From DATMGU01 sp035555315 (GTDB lineage Bacteria; Pseudomonadota; Alphaproteobacteria; ATCC43930; CGMCC-115725): DNA of 64,000 bases. Made by a program: the position numbers and the translations under genes. Positions 17,556 to 26,548 of this stretch are shown here, one piece after another. Each line of letters opens with the position of its first letter. Within the stretch, counting starts at the first letter, position 1. The notes beneath the pieces were generated by a model. The model searched no databases and was not told the DNA's origin. It saw only the letters and a list, made by a program, of their open reading frames with translations. Location: NCBI GenBank assembly GCA_035555315.1, contig DATMGU010000010.1, positions 62,001 to 126,000 of the forward strand. The letters are read 5' to 3'.

Positions 17556-19013
17556 ATGTCGGCTCGGGTTCTGGTCGTCGACGATATCGAGGTCAATGTC
17601 AAACTGCTCGAAGCCAAGCTTTTGAGCGAATATTACGACGTTCTGACCGCGTCGAACGGCCCGGCCGCGCTGGAAATCGCGGTGCGCGAAACGCCCGAAA
17701 TCATCCTGCTGGACGTCATGATGCCGGGGATGGACGGGCTGGAGGTCTGCCGTCGCCTGAAAGCCGACGAGCGGACCAAATATATCCCGGTGGTCATGGT
17801 GACGGCGCTGAGCGACGTAGCCGACCGGCTGCGCGGCCTCGATGTCGGAGCCGACGATTTTCTGACCAAGCCGGTCAATGACATCGCCTTGTTCGCCCGT
17901 GTCCGGTCGCTGATCCGGCTGAAGCGGACGATGGATGAGTGGCTGCTGCGCGAGGAAATCAACGGCAGGCTATCGGCCTTATCGGGCGACGCCCCGGTGG
18001 TCGATGTCGACAGCTTCGAGCCGGCGAATATCCTGCTGCATGAAGACAGCCAGCTTGCCGCCAGCAAGATCAAGCAGATCCTGGAGCCGATGACCAAGAC
18101 GCTGGTCACCGTCAAGACCAACGCCGCGGCCCATGCCGAGGCGATGGCCAGCCCCTTCGACCTGCTGATTCTCAGCATGTCGCTCGAACAGGATGATCCG
18201 CTGCGCCTGGTCTCGCAATTCCGCGCCGCCGAGGCGACCCGGCAATTGCCGATCCTGCTGATCGCCGAGGACACCGATTTCCCCCGCCTGGCCAAGGGCC
18301 TGGATCTCGGTGCCAACGACTACATCATCCGTCCGCTCGACCGGAACGAGTTGATCGTCCGGGCACGCGGCCAGATCAAGCGCAAGCGACTGCAGGAGAA
18401 GCTACTGCACAACTATAAGCGCGGCATGGCGCTGGCGCTGACCGACGATCTAACCGGCCTCTACAACCGGCGCTATCTGACGGCGCATCTCGATACGTTG
18501 CTGCGTCGGGTTTCGGGTCCGCAAAAAGGCCTGTCGGTGATCATGTTCGATCTCGATCACTTCAAGAAGATCAACGATACCTACGGCCATGCGGTCGGTG
18601 ACGAGGTTCTGGTCGAGATCGCCAAGCGGGCGCTCGGCAATGTGCGCGGCTTTGACCTGATCGCCCGTTATGGCGGCGAGGAATTCGTCGTGGTCATGCC
18701 GGAAAGCACGCTTGCGAGCGCCACCGCCACCGCCGAGCGCCTATGCCGCACCGTCAACGAAAAGCCGTTCACCATTTCGCATCCGGTCGGCGAGATCGTG
18801 GTCACGATATCGGTGGGTGTTTCGGGCACGACGGCCGAAACACCGATCAGCCCGGCCGATCTGCTGAAGCAGGTCGACGACGCGCTTTATGCCGCAAAGA
18901 ACGGCGGTCGCAATACCGTGCGGGTCTTCGGCAAGGCGGTGGAGAGTCTGCCGGCGCCGTCGATCCCGGGCGCGTCCTTATCGCAAACGATGCGTCGCGC
19001 TCTGGTGTCCTGA
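17556..19013 (+). CDS. pleD: Diguanylate cyclase response regulator PleD (REC-REC-GGDEF)
   Basis: Makes cyclic di-GMP when phosphorylated. First receiver: VDDIEVN acidic pocket and phospho-acceptor in LLDVMMPGMDG. Second receiver (about residues 150-280) is degenerate: the acceptor position reads LLILSMSL, with no Asp, as expected for the dimerisation adaptor. GGDEF domain carries the active site GGEEF at about residues 373-377, with an intact inhibitory RxxD site (RGFD, nine residues before). It should therefore be active and product-inhibited. 485 residues. It is 22 bases after divK, probably one transcript, and converges on rpmG across a hairpin. Confidence 0.96.
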   Translation: MSARVLVVDDIEVNVKLLEAKLLSEYYDVLTASNGPAALEIAVRETPEIILLDVMMPGMDGLEVCRRLKADERTKYIPVVMVTALSDVADRLRGLDVGADDFLTKPVNDIALFARVRSLIRLKRTMDEWLLREEINGRLSALSGDAPVVDVDSFEPANILLHEDSQLAASKIKQILEPMTKTLVTVKTNAAAHAEAMASPFDLLILSMSLEQDDPLRLVSQFRAAEATRQLPILLIAEDTDFPRLAKGLDLGANDYIIRPLDRNELIVRARGQIKRKRLQEKLLHNYKRGMALALTDDLTGLYNRRYLTAHLDTLLRRVSGPQKGLSVIMFDLDHFKKINDTYGHAVGDEVLVEIAKRALGNVRGFDLIARYGGEEFVVVMPESTLASATATAERLCRTVNEKPFTISHPVGEIVVTISVGVSGTTAETPISPADLLKQVDDALYAAKNGGRNTVRVFGKAVESLPAPSIPGASLSQTMRRALVS

Positions 19014-19064
19014 CGCCGAGCCACGCTACCGCTCCATACCGAGCTGCATTTCCGAACGTCAAAT

Positions 19065-19087
19065 GAGCCGCTTCTAAAAAGCGGCTC
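19065..19087. terminator. Bidirectional hairpin between convergent pleD and rpmG
   Basis: GAGCCGCTT (19065-19073) pairs with AAGCGGCTC (19079-19087) around a 5-base loop. It sits between the pleD stop at 19013 and the rpmG stop at 19102. The A-rich loop side gives a few U residues at most, so termination would be weakly intrinsic in either direction. Confidence 0.6.
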
Positions 19088-19101
19088 CTCCACACTGACA
19101 G

Positions 19102-19269
19102 CTACTTGATCTTCGTTTCCTTGAAGGCGACGTGCTTACGCACGACCGGATCATACTTCCGGAGTTCCATCTTTTCCGTTTTGGCGCGCGGGTTCTTTTT
19201 CGTAACGTAGAAAAAGCCGGTATCGGCGGTGCTTACGAGCTTGATCAGGACAGTGCTAGATTTGGCCAT
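19102..19269 (-). CDS. rpmG: 50S ribosomal protein L33
   Basis: A 55-residue basic protein read from the minus strand, beginning MAKSSTVLIKLVSTADTG and ending KETKIK. It contains the L33 hallmark FFYVTKKNPR and YDPVVRKHV. It has no CxxC zinc ribbon, so it is the zinc-independent form. It lies just downstream of the convergent pleD gene, as in many alphaproteobacteria. Confidence 0.96.
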   Translation of the reverse strand: MAKSSTVLIKLVSTADTGFFYVTKKNPRAKTEKMELRKYDPVVRKHVAFKETKIK

Positions 19270-19366
19270 GGCCGGGTTCCGGCTAGAGTTTTAAGGGACT
19301 GCGCAACCTAGTGAAAAGCACCGGCGTGTCAAGTCCGGCCTTGCGCTGGGTGTCCGGCGGATGCGG

Positions 19367-20959
19367 TCAACGCAGGGCGGCGGCGTTGACATGCATCGCG
19401 CTTCGGGCGGCGACCATCGCCGGGGCGTTGAGGGCCGCCCGATAGAGGGTCGGATCCGCCAGCAACCGCTTGGCGACCTTGATATCGGCGGCCGGTTCCT
19501 TGGTTTGCTGCGGACAGCTGTTGCGCAGGTCGGACCATTGGGCGTCGCTGAGCGTCGCGCGCGATTGCAGTTCGATCGGCGTCCGCGGATGCGTCCCGCG
19601 ATCGATCGCGATCATGGTCGCCTTGCCATCGTCCGAGAGACCGCTGGTGCAGAATGTCGGCACCACCCCGTGGGTGTGCAACAAATACCCGGCCGGGGTG
19701 AACAGCTTGGCCCAGGTCAGCGTCAGCTCCCCCTCGTTCGGCAGGCCCAAGACGGTTTGCACCGTACCCTTGCCATAGGATGTCGAGCCGACGATCACCG
19801 CGCGGCCGTTATCCTGCAACGCCGCCGCGACGATTTCCGATGACGACGCGGAGCCGCCATTGACCAGCACCACCAAGGGCAGGCCGCCGGATAGGTCGTG
19901 ATCCGTCGCATCATAGGTCTGATCGCTTTGCGGATGGCGCCCCCGGGTCGTCACCACGGTTCCCGAATTGAGGAAATCGCCGGTCACCAAGACCGCCTGG
20001 TCGAGCAGCCCACCGGGGTTGCCACGCAGGTCGAGCACGATGCCGTGCAACGACGATCCCATCTCGCGCCGCGCCTTCAGCAGCTCATCGGTGACCGATC
20101 CCGCGGTGTGCTGGTTGAAGGTCGTGATGCGCAGGATCGCGACGCCGTCCTCACGCTGGGTAAGCACGGTTGGCGTCACGATCAGCGAACGGGTGATCTG
20201 GACCTGAAGCGGTGCCTGATTGCCGGTGCGCAGGATGCCCAGCATCACCTTGGTGTCGATCGGCCCGCGCAGGCGCTTCACCACATCGCCCTGGGTCAAA
20301 CTGCTGATCGAAACGCCGTCGATCGTGGTCAAACGGTCATCGATCCGGAGGCCGGCGGCCGTCGCCGGGCTGTTGGGCAGCACCGAGGTGATGCGCGCCT
20401 CCTTGCTATCGGCGTAATCCAGCGTGACGCCGATGCCGCCGAAGCCGTCGCGCGCCGCCCGCTGATCGCGCGCCGTGTCGGCCCCCGCATAGCGGGAAAA
20501 GCGGTCGAGCTTGGGCAGGATGCCGTCGAACACACGACGGTACAGATCCTCATCGGTCTGGCCGGCGAGTTCCGGCGATCTCCGCCGGGCTATCCGCAGC
20601 ACTTCCGAGGTGACCTTGCCCCAGGCGGCATAGTCATTGAGGGCGGGGGCGGGAAGCCGTTCCACCACGGTCTGGTCGACGCTGATCACCAGTTGACGGC
20701 CGATCTCCGAGACCGTGAAACTGGGGTCCAGCGTCGACAGGTTTTCCAACCCGGCCACGGCCAGTGTCTCGACCGGTATCGGCTCCAGATAAAACTCGCT
20801 GATCTCGCCATAGGTTCGGGTAAACAGACGCCCGGACGGGTCCGCCGAGACGCCACGGGTGTCGTCGCCGCCGGTGCTGCAAGCGGTCAGCAGAAACAGC
20901 ACAAGCCTGACGGCCATCCAGGCAGGACGGTTGCGTCTGATCGTCGTGCCGGATGTCAT
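19367..20959 (-). CDS. S41 carboxy-terminal processing protease (CtpA-like lipoprotein)
   Basis: Periplasmic serine protease with Ser-Lys dyad. Order: N-terminal signal with lipobox FLLTAC (so probably a lipoprotein), an unusual ~130-residue N-terminal region, PDZ domain (GIGVTLDY...DRLTTIDGVSI), and S41 catalytic domain with LDLRGNPGG, the nucleophile in NGGSASSSEIVA and the general-base Lys in TSYGKGTVQT. Start ATG 20959 gives a short positively charged leader before the hydrophobic core; an in-frame ATG at 20917 is also possible and would shorten the leader. C-terminal extension of about 90 residues after the protease domain is not recognised. Confidence 0.9.
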   Translation of the reverse strand: MTSGTTIRRNRPAWMAVRLVLFLLTACSTGGDDTRGVSADPSGRLFTRTYGEISEFYLEPIPVETLAVAGLENLSTLDPSFTVSEIGRQLVISVDQTVVERLPAPALNDYAAWGKVTSEVLRIARRRSPELAGQTDEDLYRRVFDGILPKLDRFSRYAGADTARDQRAARDGFGGIGVTLDYADSKEARITSVLPNSPATAAGLRIDDRLTTIDGVSISSLTQGDVVKRLRGPIDTKVMLGILRTGNQAPLQVQITRSLIVTPTVLTQREDGVAILRITTFNQHTAGSVTDELLKARREMGSSLHGIVLDLRGNPGGLLDQAVLVTGDFLNSGTVVTTRGRHPQSDQTYDATDHDLSGGLPLVVLVNGGSASSSEIVAAALQDNGRAVIVGSTSYGKGTVQTVLGLPNEGELTLTWAKLFTPAGYLLHTHGVVPTFCTSGLSDDGKATMIAIDRGTHPRTPIELQSRATLSDAQWSDLRNSCPQQTKEPAADIKVAKRLLADPTLYRAALNAPAMVAARSAMHVNAAALR

Positions 20960-21148
20960 ATGGTCCGAGGGGATCGGCGCGTGGCGGGCGACCGGGTCAA
21001 TCGCCATGACGGCGCCCGTCCGGTCGCAGCATCGAGCGGAGCGTGACGCGAAACCGATCCTTGTGCCTCCGAACCATGCTGCATTCCGTCACTGACCGAC
21101 ACATCGGCGAGGTTTCCATAGGGTTGATCGCAGCATAATCCCGCCGCT

Positions 21149-21178
21149 TCGGAAGCGCCTTGAGAAACGCGCTTCCGA
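21149..21178. repeat. Perfect 10-bp inverted repeat upstream of the S41 protease gene
   Basis: TCGGAAGCGC (21149-21158) and GCGCTTCCGA (21169-21178) form a perfect stem with a 10-base loop. It lies about 190 bases upstream of the protease start. No U-run follows on either strand, so it may be an operator or a structured 5' UTR rather than a terminator. Confidence 0.6.
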
Positions 21179-21235
21179 TCACCGGTCGGTCGTCTGAACC
21201 AAGCATCGAATACTACATCGTGCAAGCGACAATAA

Positions 21236-21259
21236 ACCCTTAACTCATCGGCTTAGGGT
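21236..21259 (-). terminator. Likely terminator of the dprA-topA-rnr operon
   Basis: On the minus strand ACCCTAA pairs with TTAGGGT (one bulged base, 9-base loop) and is followed by the U-rich run TTTATTG. It starts about 30 bases after the rnr stop codon. Confidence 0.5.
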
Positions 21260-21290
21260 GCTGATCCGACGCTATCGAGCGGAGAACGAT

Positions 21291-23675
21291 CTACTTGCGA
21301 GGGCGACGACGGCCGGGTGGACGGGCCGCCGGTTTGCCACGGCTCAATCTGGCGGTAAGCCGGGTGGCACTGGCGGCTGGCCGCGTCCCGCTTGCCTCGT
21401 CGCCTTCGATCAGGTCGAACAGCAGGCCGCCGGTCACCGGATCGGCCTCCGCCAAACGCACATCGACCGTGTCGCCCAACCGGTAGACCCGCCCTGACCG
21501 GCGGCCGACCAGGCGATGATGCTCGGCTTCGTGGATGTAATAATCGCCCGGCAGCCGACGCATCGGGACCAGACCGTCGGCGCCGGTATCGGCCAAGGTC
21601 ACGAACAAGCCGGCCCGCGTCACGCCATTGACCCGACCCCGAAACTCGGCACCGACACGGTCGGCCATGAAAGCCACCGTGAAGCGATCCACCGCCATTC
21701 GCTCGGCGGCGGCGGCGCGTCGTTCGGTGCGTGAGAGGTGCAGGCCGGTCTCGGCGAAGACCTCAGGCTCGACCGGTGCCAGACCGCCTTCGCCAAGGTC
21801 GAGACCGGCGACCAGTGCCCGATGCACCAGGAGATCGGCATAGCGCCGGATCGGCGAGGTGAAATGCGCGTAGCGGCGCAGGCCCAGCCCGAAATGCCCA
21901 ATATTATCCGGCGCATAGACCGCCTGTGCCTGGCTGCGCAGGACCAGATCGTTGATCAGGGAAGCCTCCGGCCGGTCCTTCGCCCCCAACAGCAGACGGT
22001 TGAACTGCTGGGGTGTCGCACCCTGGCCCTTGGACAGCTTTAGATCGGCGATCTCCAGGCTGTCGAGGAACTCGCGCAAGGATTCGAGTTTGGCCGGATC
22101 CGGTTTGTCGTGCACCCGGTACATGCAGGGACGATGCAGCCCCTCCAGAGTTTCGGCGGCGGCGACATTCGCCGCGATCATGCATTCCTCGATCAGCTTA
22201 TGGCTATCCAGGCGGGCGCGTGGCTCGATCCCGGCGACCTGGCCGGCCGCGTCGATGATCACGCGCCGCTCCGGCAGGTCGAGCTCCAGCGCACCGCGCC
22301 GCCGCCGCGCCTGGTCCAGGGCGGCATAGACGCCATAGAGCGGGCGCAGCACCGGTTCGACCAGCGGCGCCGTCTCGGCATCCGGCTGGCCGTCGAACGC
22401 CGCCTGGGCCCGTTCATAGGTCAGCCGCGCGGTCGAGCGCATGACGCCGCGAACGACCTGGTGGCGCAGCTTGGTGCCGGCGGCGTCGAACCAAAGGTGG
22501 ATCGCCATGCAGGCGCGCTCGACCGACGGCTTCAGGGAGCAGAGTTCGTTCGACAGCGCCTCCGGCAGCATCGGCACGACCCGGTCCGGGAAATACACCG
22601 AATTGCCGCGCTCGCGCGCGTCGCGATCCAGCGCCGATCCGGGCCGGACATACCAGGAGACATCGGCGATCGCGACCAGCAGGTGCCAGCCGCCGGGGTT
22701 CTCCGGATTCGGATCGGCCTCGGCCCAAACGGCGTCGTCGAAATCCCGGGCATCGGCGCCGTCGATGGTGACCAGCGGCACGTCGCGCAGATCCGTCCGG
22801 CGGCCGAGCTGGACCGGCTGGGCGGCTTCCGCCTCGGCGATCGCCGCCGGCGAGAACCGCGTCGGAATATCGTTGGCGTGGATCGCCAGCAGGCTGATAG
22901 CGCCCGGCGCATCGAAGCTGCCCAGACGCTCCACCACCTTGACGCGCGGCAGGCCCAGACGTCCGCCTGACGCCATTTCGGCCAGCACCAGCTCGCCTTC
23001 GAGCGCGTCGAGAGCGTCCTCGGCTTTGACCCGATACTCGGTCTTTTGGCGCCGATCGGTCGGCACGATCCGGCCGCCATCGCGGCCTGGATGAAATATG
23101 CCCAGCACCTTCTCGCCGGCGCTGGCGACCCGGCGGATCACCGTGGCGGCGTAGGTGCCATCATCGAGACGGACGATGCGGGCGACCGCGCGCTCGCCGG
23201 CCGCCAATGCGATGCTGCCAACCACCCCGCTGATCAATCGGATCGCCGGCGGCGGCTCGATCGGCGAGTTGCCGACCAGCCGCGCCAGCATGTCGCCGTC
23301 TTGGTCGAGGCCGGTCGCTTCGACCACCGCGATCGGCGGCAGGTCGGCGACAGCTTCCCCGATCGGCAGGGCTGGGGCAGGGGGCACCACCACATCGGGC
23401 GGGGCGGTCTCATCGACCACGGGGACGACCGTTACCGCTGGAATGAGCGGCGCCAACCGACGATGCTCCTCGCGAATCACCGTCCCGCTCCGTTCGATAT
23501 CCTTAATCACGCCCTTCAACGCGACCCGGTCGGCCGGCCCGACCTTGAAGGCGCGCACGATGTCGCGCTTGCCGACCGGCGTCGGGCTCGCTTCGATGAA
23601 GGCGATGATTTCCTGGCGGGTCGGCATGCCGCGCGGCGGCCGCTTGGCACCTTTGGTTGGACGTCGGGTCCGCAC
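21291..23675 (-). CDS. rnr: Ribonuclease R
   Basis: Processive 3'-5' exoribonuclease of the RNase II family that degrades structured RNA. Layout: N-terminal winged-helix region (PTRQEIIAFIEASPTPVGKRDIVRAF), cold-shock/OB domains, RNB catalytic domain with TIDGADARDFDDAVW carrying the metal-binding aspartates, and a C-terminal S1 domain (GAEFRGRVNGVTRAGLFVTL) followed by a short basic tail. 794 residues. ATG 23675 is 7 bases after the topA stop; ATG 23627 is an alternative. Third gene of the dprA-topA-rnr operon. Confidence 0.96.
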   Translation of the reverse strand: MRTRRPTKGAKRPPRGMPTRQEIIAFIEASPTPVGKRDIVRAFKVGPADRVALKGVIKDIERSGTVIREEHRRLAPLIPAVTVVPVVDETAPPDVVVPPAPALPIGEAVADLPPIAVVEATGLDQDGDMLARLVGNSPIEPPPAIRLISGVVGSIALAAGERAVARIVRLDDGTYAATVIRRVASAGEKVLGIFHPGRDGGRIVPTDRRQKTEYRVKAEDALDALEGELVLAEMASGGRLGLPRVKVVERLGSFDAPGAISLLAIHANDIPTRFSPAAIAEAEAAQPVQLGRRTDLRDVPLVTIDGADARDFDDAVWAEADPNPENPGGWHLLVAIADVSWYVRPGSALDRDARERGNSVYFPDRVVPMLPEALSNELCSLKPSVERACMAIHLWFDAAGTKLRHQVVRGVMRSTARLTYERAQAAFDGQPDAETAPLVEPVLRPLYGVYAALDQARRRRGALELDLPERRVIIDAAGQVAGIEPRARLDSHKLIEECMIAANVAAAETLEGLHRPCMYRVHDKPDPAKLESLREFLDSLEIADLKLSKGQGATPQQFNRLLLGAKDRPEASLINDLVLRSQAQAVYAPDNIGHFGLGLRRYAHFTSPIRRYADLLVHRALVAGLDLGEGGLAPVEPEVFAETGLHLSRTERRAAAAERMAVDRFTVAFMADRVGAEFRGRVNGVTRAGLFVTLADTGADGLVPMRRLPGDYYIHEAEHHRLVGRRSGRVYRLGDTVDVRLAEADPVTGGLLFDLIEGDEASGTRPAASATRLTARLSRGKPAARPPGRRRPRK

Positions 23676-23682
23676 CGTCCGG

Positions 23683-26499
23683 TCAGTCGGGCTGATAGCG
23701 GCGGCCCACGCTGGCGGCCTTGCGCAGGGTCGGCTTGGGCGGCTCGGGCGGTGGCGGTTCGACGGCCGGGTGCAGCGCCGTCACCGTGGCGGGCTTGGCC
23801 TTCGCGGTCTTCGGCTTCGCCCCGGTCTTTGGTTTCGTCGCGGCTTTGGGCTTTGTCATGGTCTGGGGTTTCTCGCCAGCCTCGGCTTTCGCCGTGGTCT
23901 TTGGTTTGGCCCCGCTCTTTGATTTAGCGGCCGGCTTAGATTTGGCGGCTTTGGCCTTGCCGCGCGTCTTGCCCGGGTTTTTCAGCTTCTGCGCCTCGAG
24001 CAAGGCCACCGCCTGGTCGAGCGGGAAGGTCTCCGGATCGGCCCCCCTGGGCAGCGAGGCGATCACGCCGTCATGGCTGACATAGGGTCCATAGCGGCCC
24101 TTGAACAAGCCGATCGGCGCTTCATCGGCCGGGTGCGGGCCGACCACGCGCAACGGGGTCGGAGCGCCGCGTGATCCCTTGGAGGGTTCGGCCAGCAGGC
24201 TGACGGCCCGGTTGATGCCGATCGACAGCACATCGTCATCGGCTTGCAGCGATTTATAGGTGTTGCCCAGCTTGATATAGGGACCGAACCGGCCGATGCC
24301 GGCGAGGATCGGCTCGCCGGTGGCCGGGTGGGTGCCGATATCGCGGGGCAGCGCCAGCAGCTTGAGGGCCGTATCCAGATCGATATCGGCGGCCTTCAGG
24401 CCGCGCGGCAGCGATACCCGTTTGGGCTTGGCTTCGCCATCGGCGTCGCCGAGCTGGACATAGGTGCCGTAGGGACCCTTGCGCAGGCTGACCTGCAGCG
24501 AGGTCGCCGGATCGGCGCCCAGTACGCGCGGTCCAGCCTCGGTCGGCTCCCCAGCCTCGCCCTGACCGGGCTCCATGCCGAGCGGACGGGTGAAGCGGCA
24601 TTCCGGATAGTTCGAGCAGCCGATGAAGGCGCCGAACTTGCCGAGCTTCAGGCTGAGGCGACCGGCATTGCAAACCGGGCAGAGCCGCGGATCACGCGCG
24701 CGCACCTCGCCGGCGATTTCCTCGGGGAAGAAATGCCGGCCCAGATCTTCGTCCAGCGCATTCAGCACCTGGGTGATCGTGAGGTCCTTGGTGCCGGCGA
24801 TCGCCGTGTTGAACTCGGCCCAGAACTTCCGCAGTACTTCTTTCCAATCGGCCCGCCCGCCGGAAATCTCGTCGAGCTGGTTCTCCAAATCGGCGGTGAA
24901 GGAATACTGCACATAGCGCTCGAAGAAGCTCTGCAGGAACGCGGTCACCAGCCGGCCGCGATCCTCGGGCACGAAGCGCTTTTTATCGAGGACGACATAG
25001 GTGCGGTCCTGCAGCACCTGGATGATCGAGGCATAGGTCGACGGCCGACCGATGCCCAGCTCCTCCAACCGCTTCACCAGGCTCGCCTCGGTGAAACGCG
25101 GCGGCGGCTGGGTGAAGTGCTGGTCGGGCCGGATGGCGAGGCGGGTCAGCGCATCGCGCTCGGCCATCGGCGGCAGACGTCGGTTCTCCTCGTCCTCGTC
25201 GTCGTCGCGGCCTTCCTGGTAGAGCTTGAGGAAGCCGTCGAACACGATGACCGAGCCATTCGCCCGGAACTGCAAGCGGCTGTTTTGCGCGGCGATATCG
25301 ACCGCGACCTGATCGAGCACGGCGGATTCCATCTGGCTGGCGATGGTGCGCTTCCAGATCAGCTCGTAGAGCCGCAATTGATCGGCATCAAGGAACCCGG
25401 CCAGTTCCGCCGGGTGGCGGGTGACGTCGGTCGGTCGGATCGCCTCATGCGCCTCTTGGGCGTTCTTGGCGACCACCTTGTATTGGCGCGGGGCGGCGGG
25501 GTGATAATTGGCGCCGAATTCGTCGGCGATCAGCCCGCGCGTCGCGGTCACCGCGTCGGCGGACAGCGCCACGCCATCGGTTCGCATATAGGTGATGAGG
25601 CCGACGGTCTCGCCGCCGAGTTCGATACCCTCGTAGAGCCGTTGCGCCACCTGCATGGTACGGCTGGCGCCGAGGCCCAGCTTGCGGGATGCTTCCTGCT
25701 GCAGGGTCGAGGTGGTGAAGGGCGGTTGCGGATGCCGGCGGCTTTGCTTGCGCTCGACCTTCAGGACGTCGAATTGGGGTTCGGCCTCGATCTGTGCCAC
25801 GGCAGCGGCGGCCGCCGCCTGGGTGGCGAGATCGAATTTATCCAGCCGCTTGCCGTCCAGCTGGCTGAGGCGGGCGGCGAATATCGCACCCGCGGCGGTC
25901 TTGAAATCGGCTTCGACGGTCCAGTATTCACGCGGCTTGAAGATCTCGATCTCCGCCTCGCGTTCGCAGATCAGGCGCAGCGCCACCGACTGAACTCGGC
26001 CGGCGGACCGGCTGCCCGGCAGCTTGCGCCACAGCACCGGCGACAGGGTGAAGCCGACCAGATAATCCAGCGCGCGGCGCGCCATATAGGCGTCGACCAG
26101 CTCGTCATTCAGCTCGCGGGCGTTGCGGAACGCCTCCAGCACCGCGGTTTTGGTGACCTCGTTGAACACCACACGCTTCACGGTGACGCCGTTCAGCGCC
26201 TTGCGCCGTTTCAGTTCCTCGCGGACATGCCAGGAAATCGCCTCGCCTTCGCGATCCGGGTCGGTGGCCAGGAACAGGTTGTCGGCGGACTTCATCGCCT
26301 GGACGATGTCCTTCAGCCGCTTCTCGGCGCGGTCATCGACCTCCCACGACATGGCGAAGTCTTCATCCGGCCGCACCGAGCCGTCCTTGGCCGGCAGGTC
26401 GCGGACATGGCCGTAGCTGGCGAGGACGGTGTACTCGTCACCTAGATATTTGTTGATGGTTTTCGCCTTGGCAGGCGATTCGACGACGACGACGTTCAT
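23683..26499 (-). CDS. topA: DNA topoisomerase I
   Basis: Type IA topoisomerase relaxing negative supercoils. ATG 26499 gives MNVVVVESPAKAKTINKYLG, the canonical N-terminus with the toprim Glu; toprim acidic DPDREGEAISWH follows. The active-site Tyr is in ITYMRTDGVALS. The C-terminal part has a four-Cys zinc-ribbon repeat (CPVCNAGRL...GCSNYPECRFTRP) and further degenerate zinc-ribbon-like repeats without Cys (KGPYGTYVQLG, IGRFGPYIKLG, KGRYGPYVSH). The final ~110 residues are a Lys/Ala/Pro-rich tail, common in alphaproteobacteria, likely for DNA or RNA polymerase contact. 938 residues. 49 bases after dprA. Confidence 0.97.
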   Translation of the reverse strand: MNVVVVESPAKAKTINKYLGDEYTVLASYGHVRDLPAKDGSVRPDEDFAMSWEVDDRAEKRLKDIVQAMKSADNLFLATDPDREGEAISWHVREELKRRKALNGVTVKRVVFNEVTKTAVLEAFRNARELNDELVDAYMARRALDYLVGFTLSPVLWRKLPGSRSAGRVQSVALRLICEREAEIEIFKPREYWTVEADFKTAAGAIFAARLSQLDGKRLDKFDLATQAAAAAAVAQIEAEPQFDVLKVERKQSRRHPQPPFTTSTLQQEASRKLGLGASRTMQVAQRLYEGIELGGETVGLITYMRTDGVALSADAVTATRGLIADEFGANYHPAAPRQYKVVAKNAQEAHEAIRPTDVTRHPAELAGFLDADQLRLYELIWKRTIASQMESAVLDQVAVDIAAQNSRLQFRANGSVIVFDGFLKLYQEGRDDDEDEENRRLPPMAERDALTRLAIRPDQHFTQPPPRFTEASLVKRLEELGIGRPSTYASIIQVLQDRTYVVLDKKRFVPEDRGRLVTAFLQSFFERYVQYSFTADLENQLDEISGGRADWKEVLRKFWAEFNTAIAGTKDLTITQVLNALDEDLGRHFFPEEIAGEVRARDPRLCPVCNAGRLSLKLGKFGAFIGCSNYPECRFTRPLGMEPGQGEAGEPTEAGPRVLGADPATSLQVSLRKGPYGTYVQLGDADGEAKPKRVSLPRGLKAADIDLDTALKLLALPRDIGTHPATGEPILAGIGRFGPYIKLGNTYKSLQADDDVLSIGINRAVSLLAEPSKGSRGAPTPLRVVGPHPADEAPIGLFKGRYGPYVSHDGVIASLPRGADPETFPLDQAVALLEAQKLKNPGKTRGKAKAAKSKPAAKSKSGAKPKTTAKAEAGEKPQTMTKPKAATKPKTGAKPKTAKAKPATVTALHPAVEPPPPEPPKPTLRKAASVGRRYQPD

Positions 26500-26548
26500 G
26501 CGTTGGCCGACGACCCTCTGTCTTCCGGAATTGCCGGCGACCCATAGC

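Larger units (their letters stand above)
20960..21290. other. 331-base intergenic region between ctpA-like and rnr genes
   Basis: No convincing gene is seen here. It must hold the promoter of the leftward protease gene and the 3' end signals of the dprA-topA-rnr operon. Two hairpins are annotated separately (21149-21178 and 21236-21259). The remainder is AT-richer than the flanks. Confidence 0.7.

Noticed and set aside
24244..26445. 733-codon plus-strand frame opposite topA
   Set aside because: Shadow of topA with no recognisable domain.
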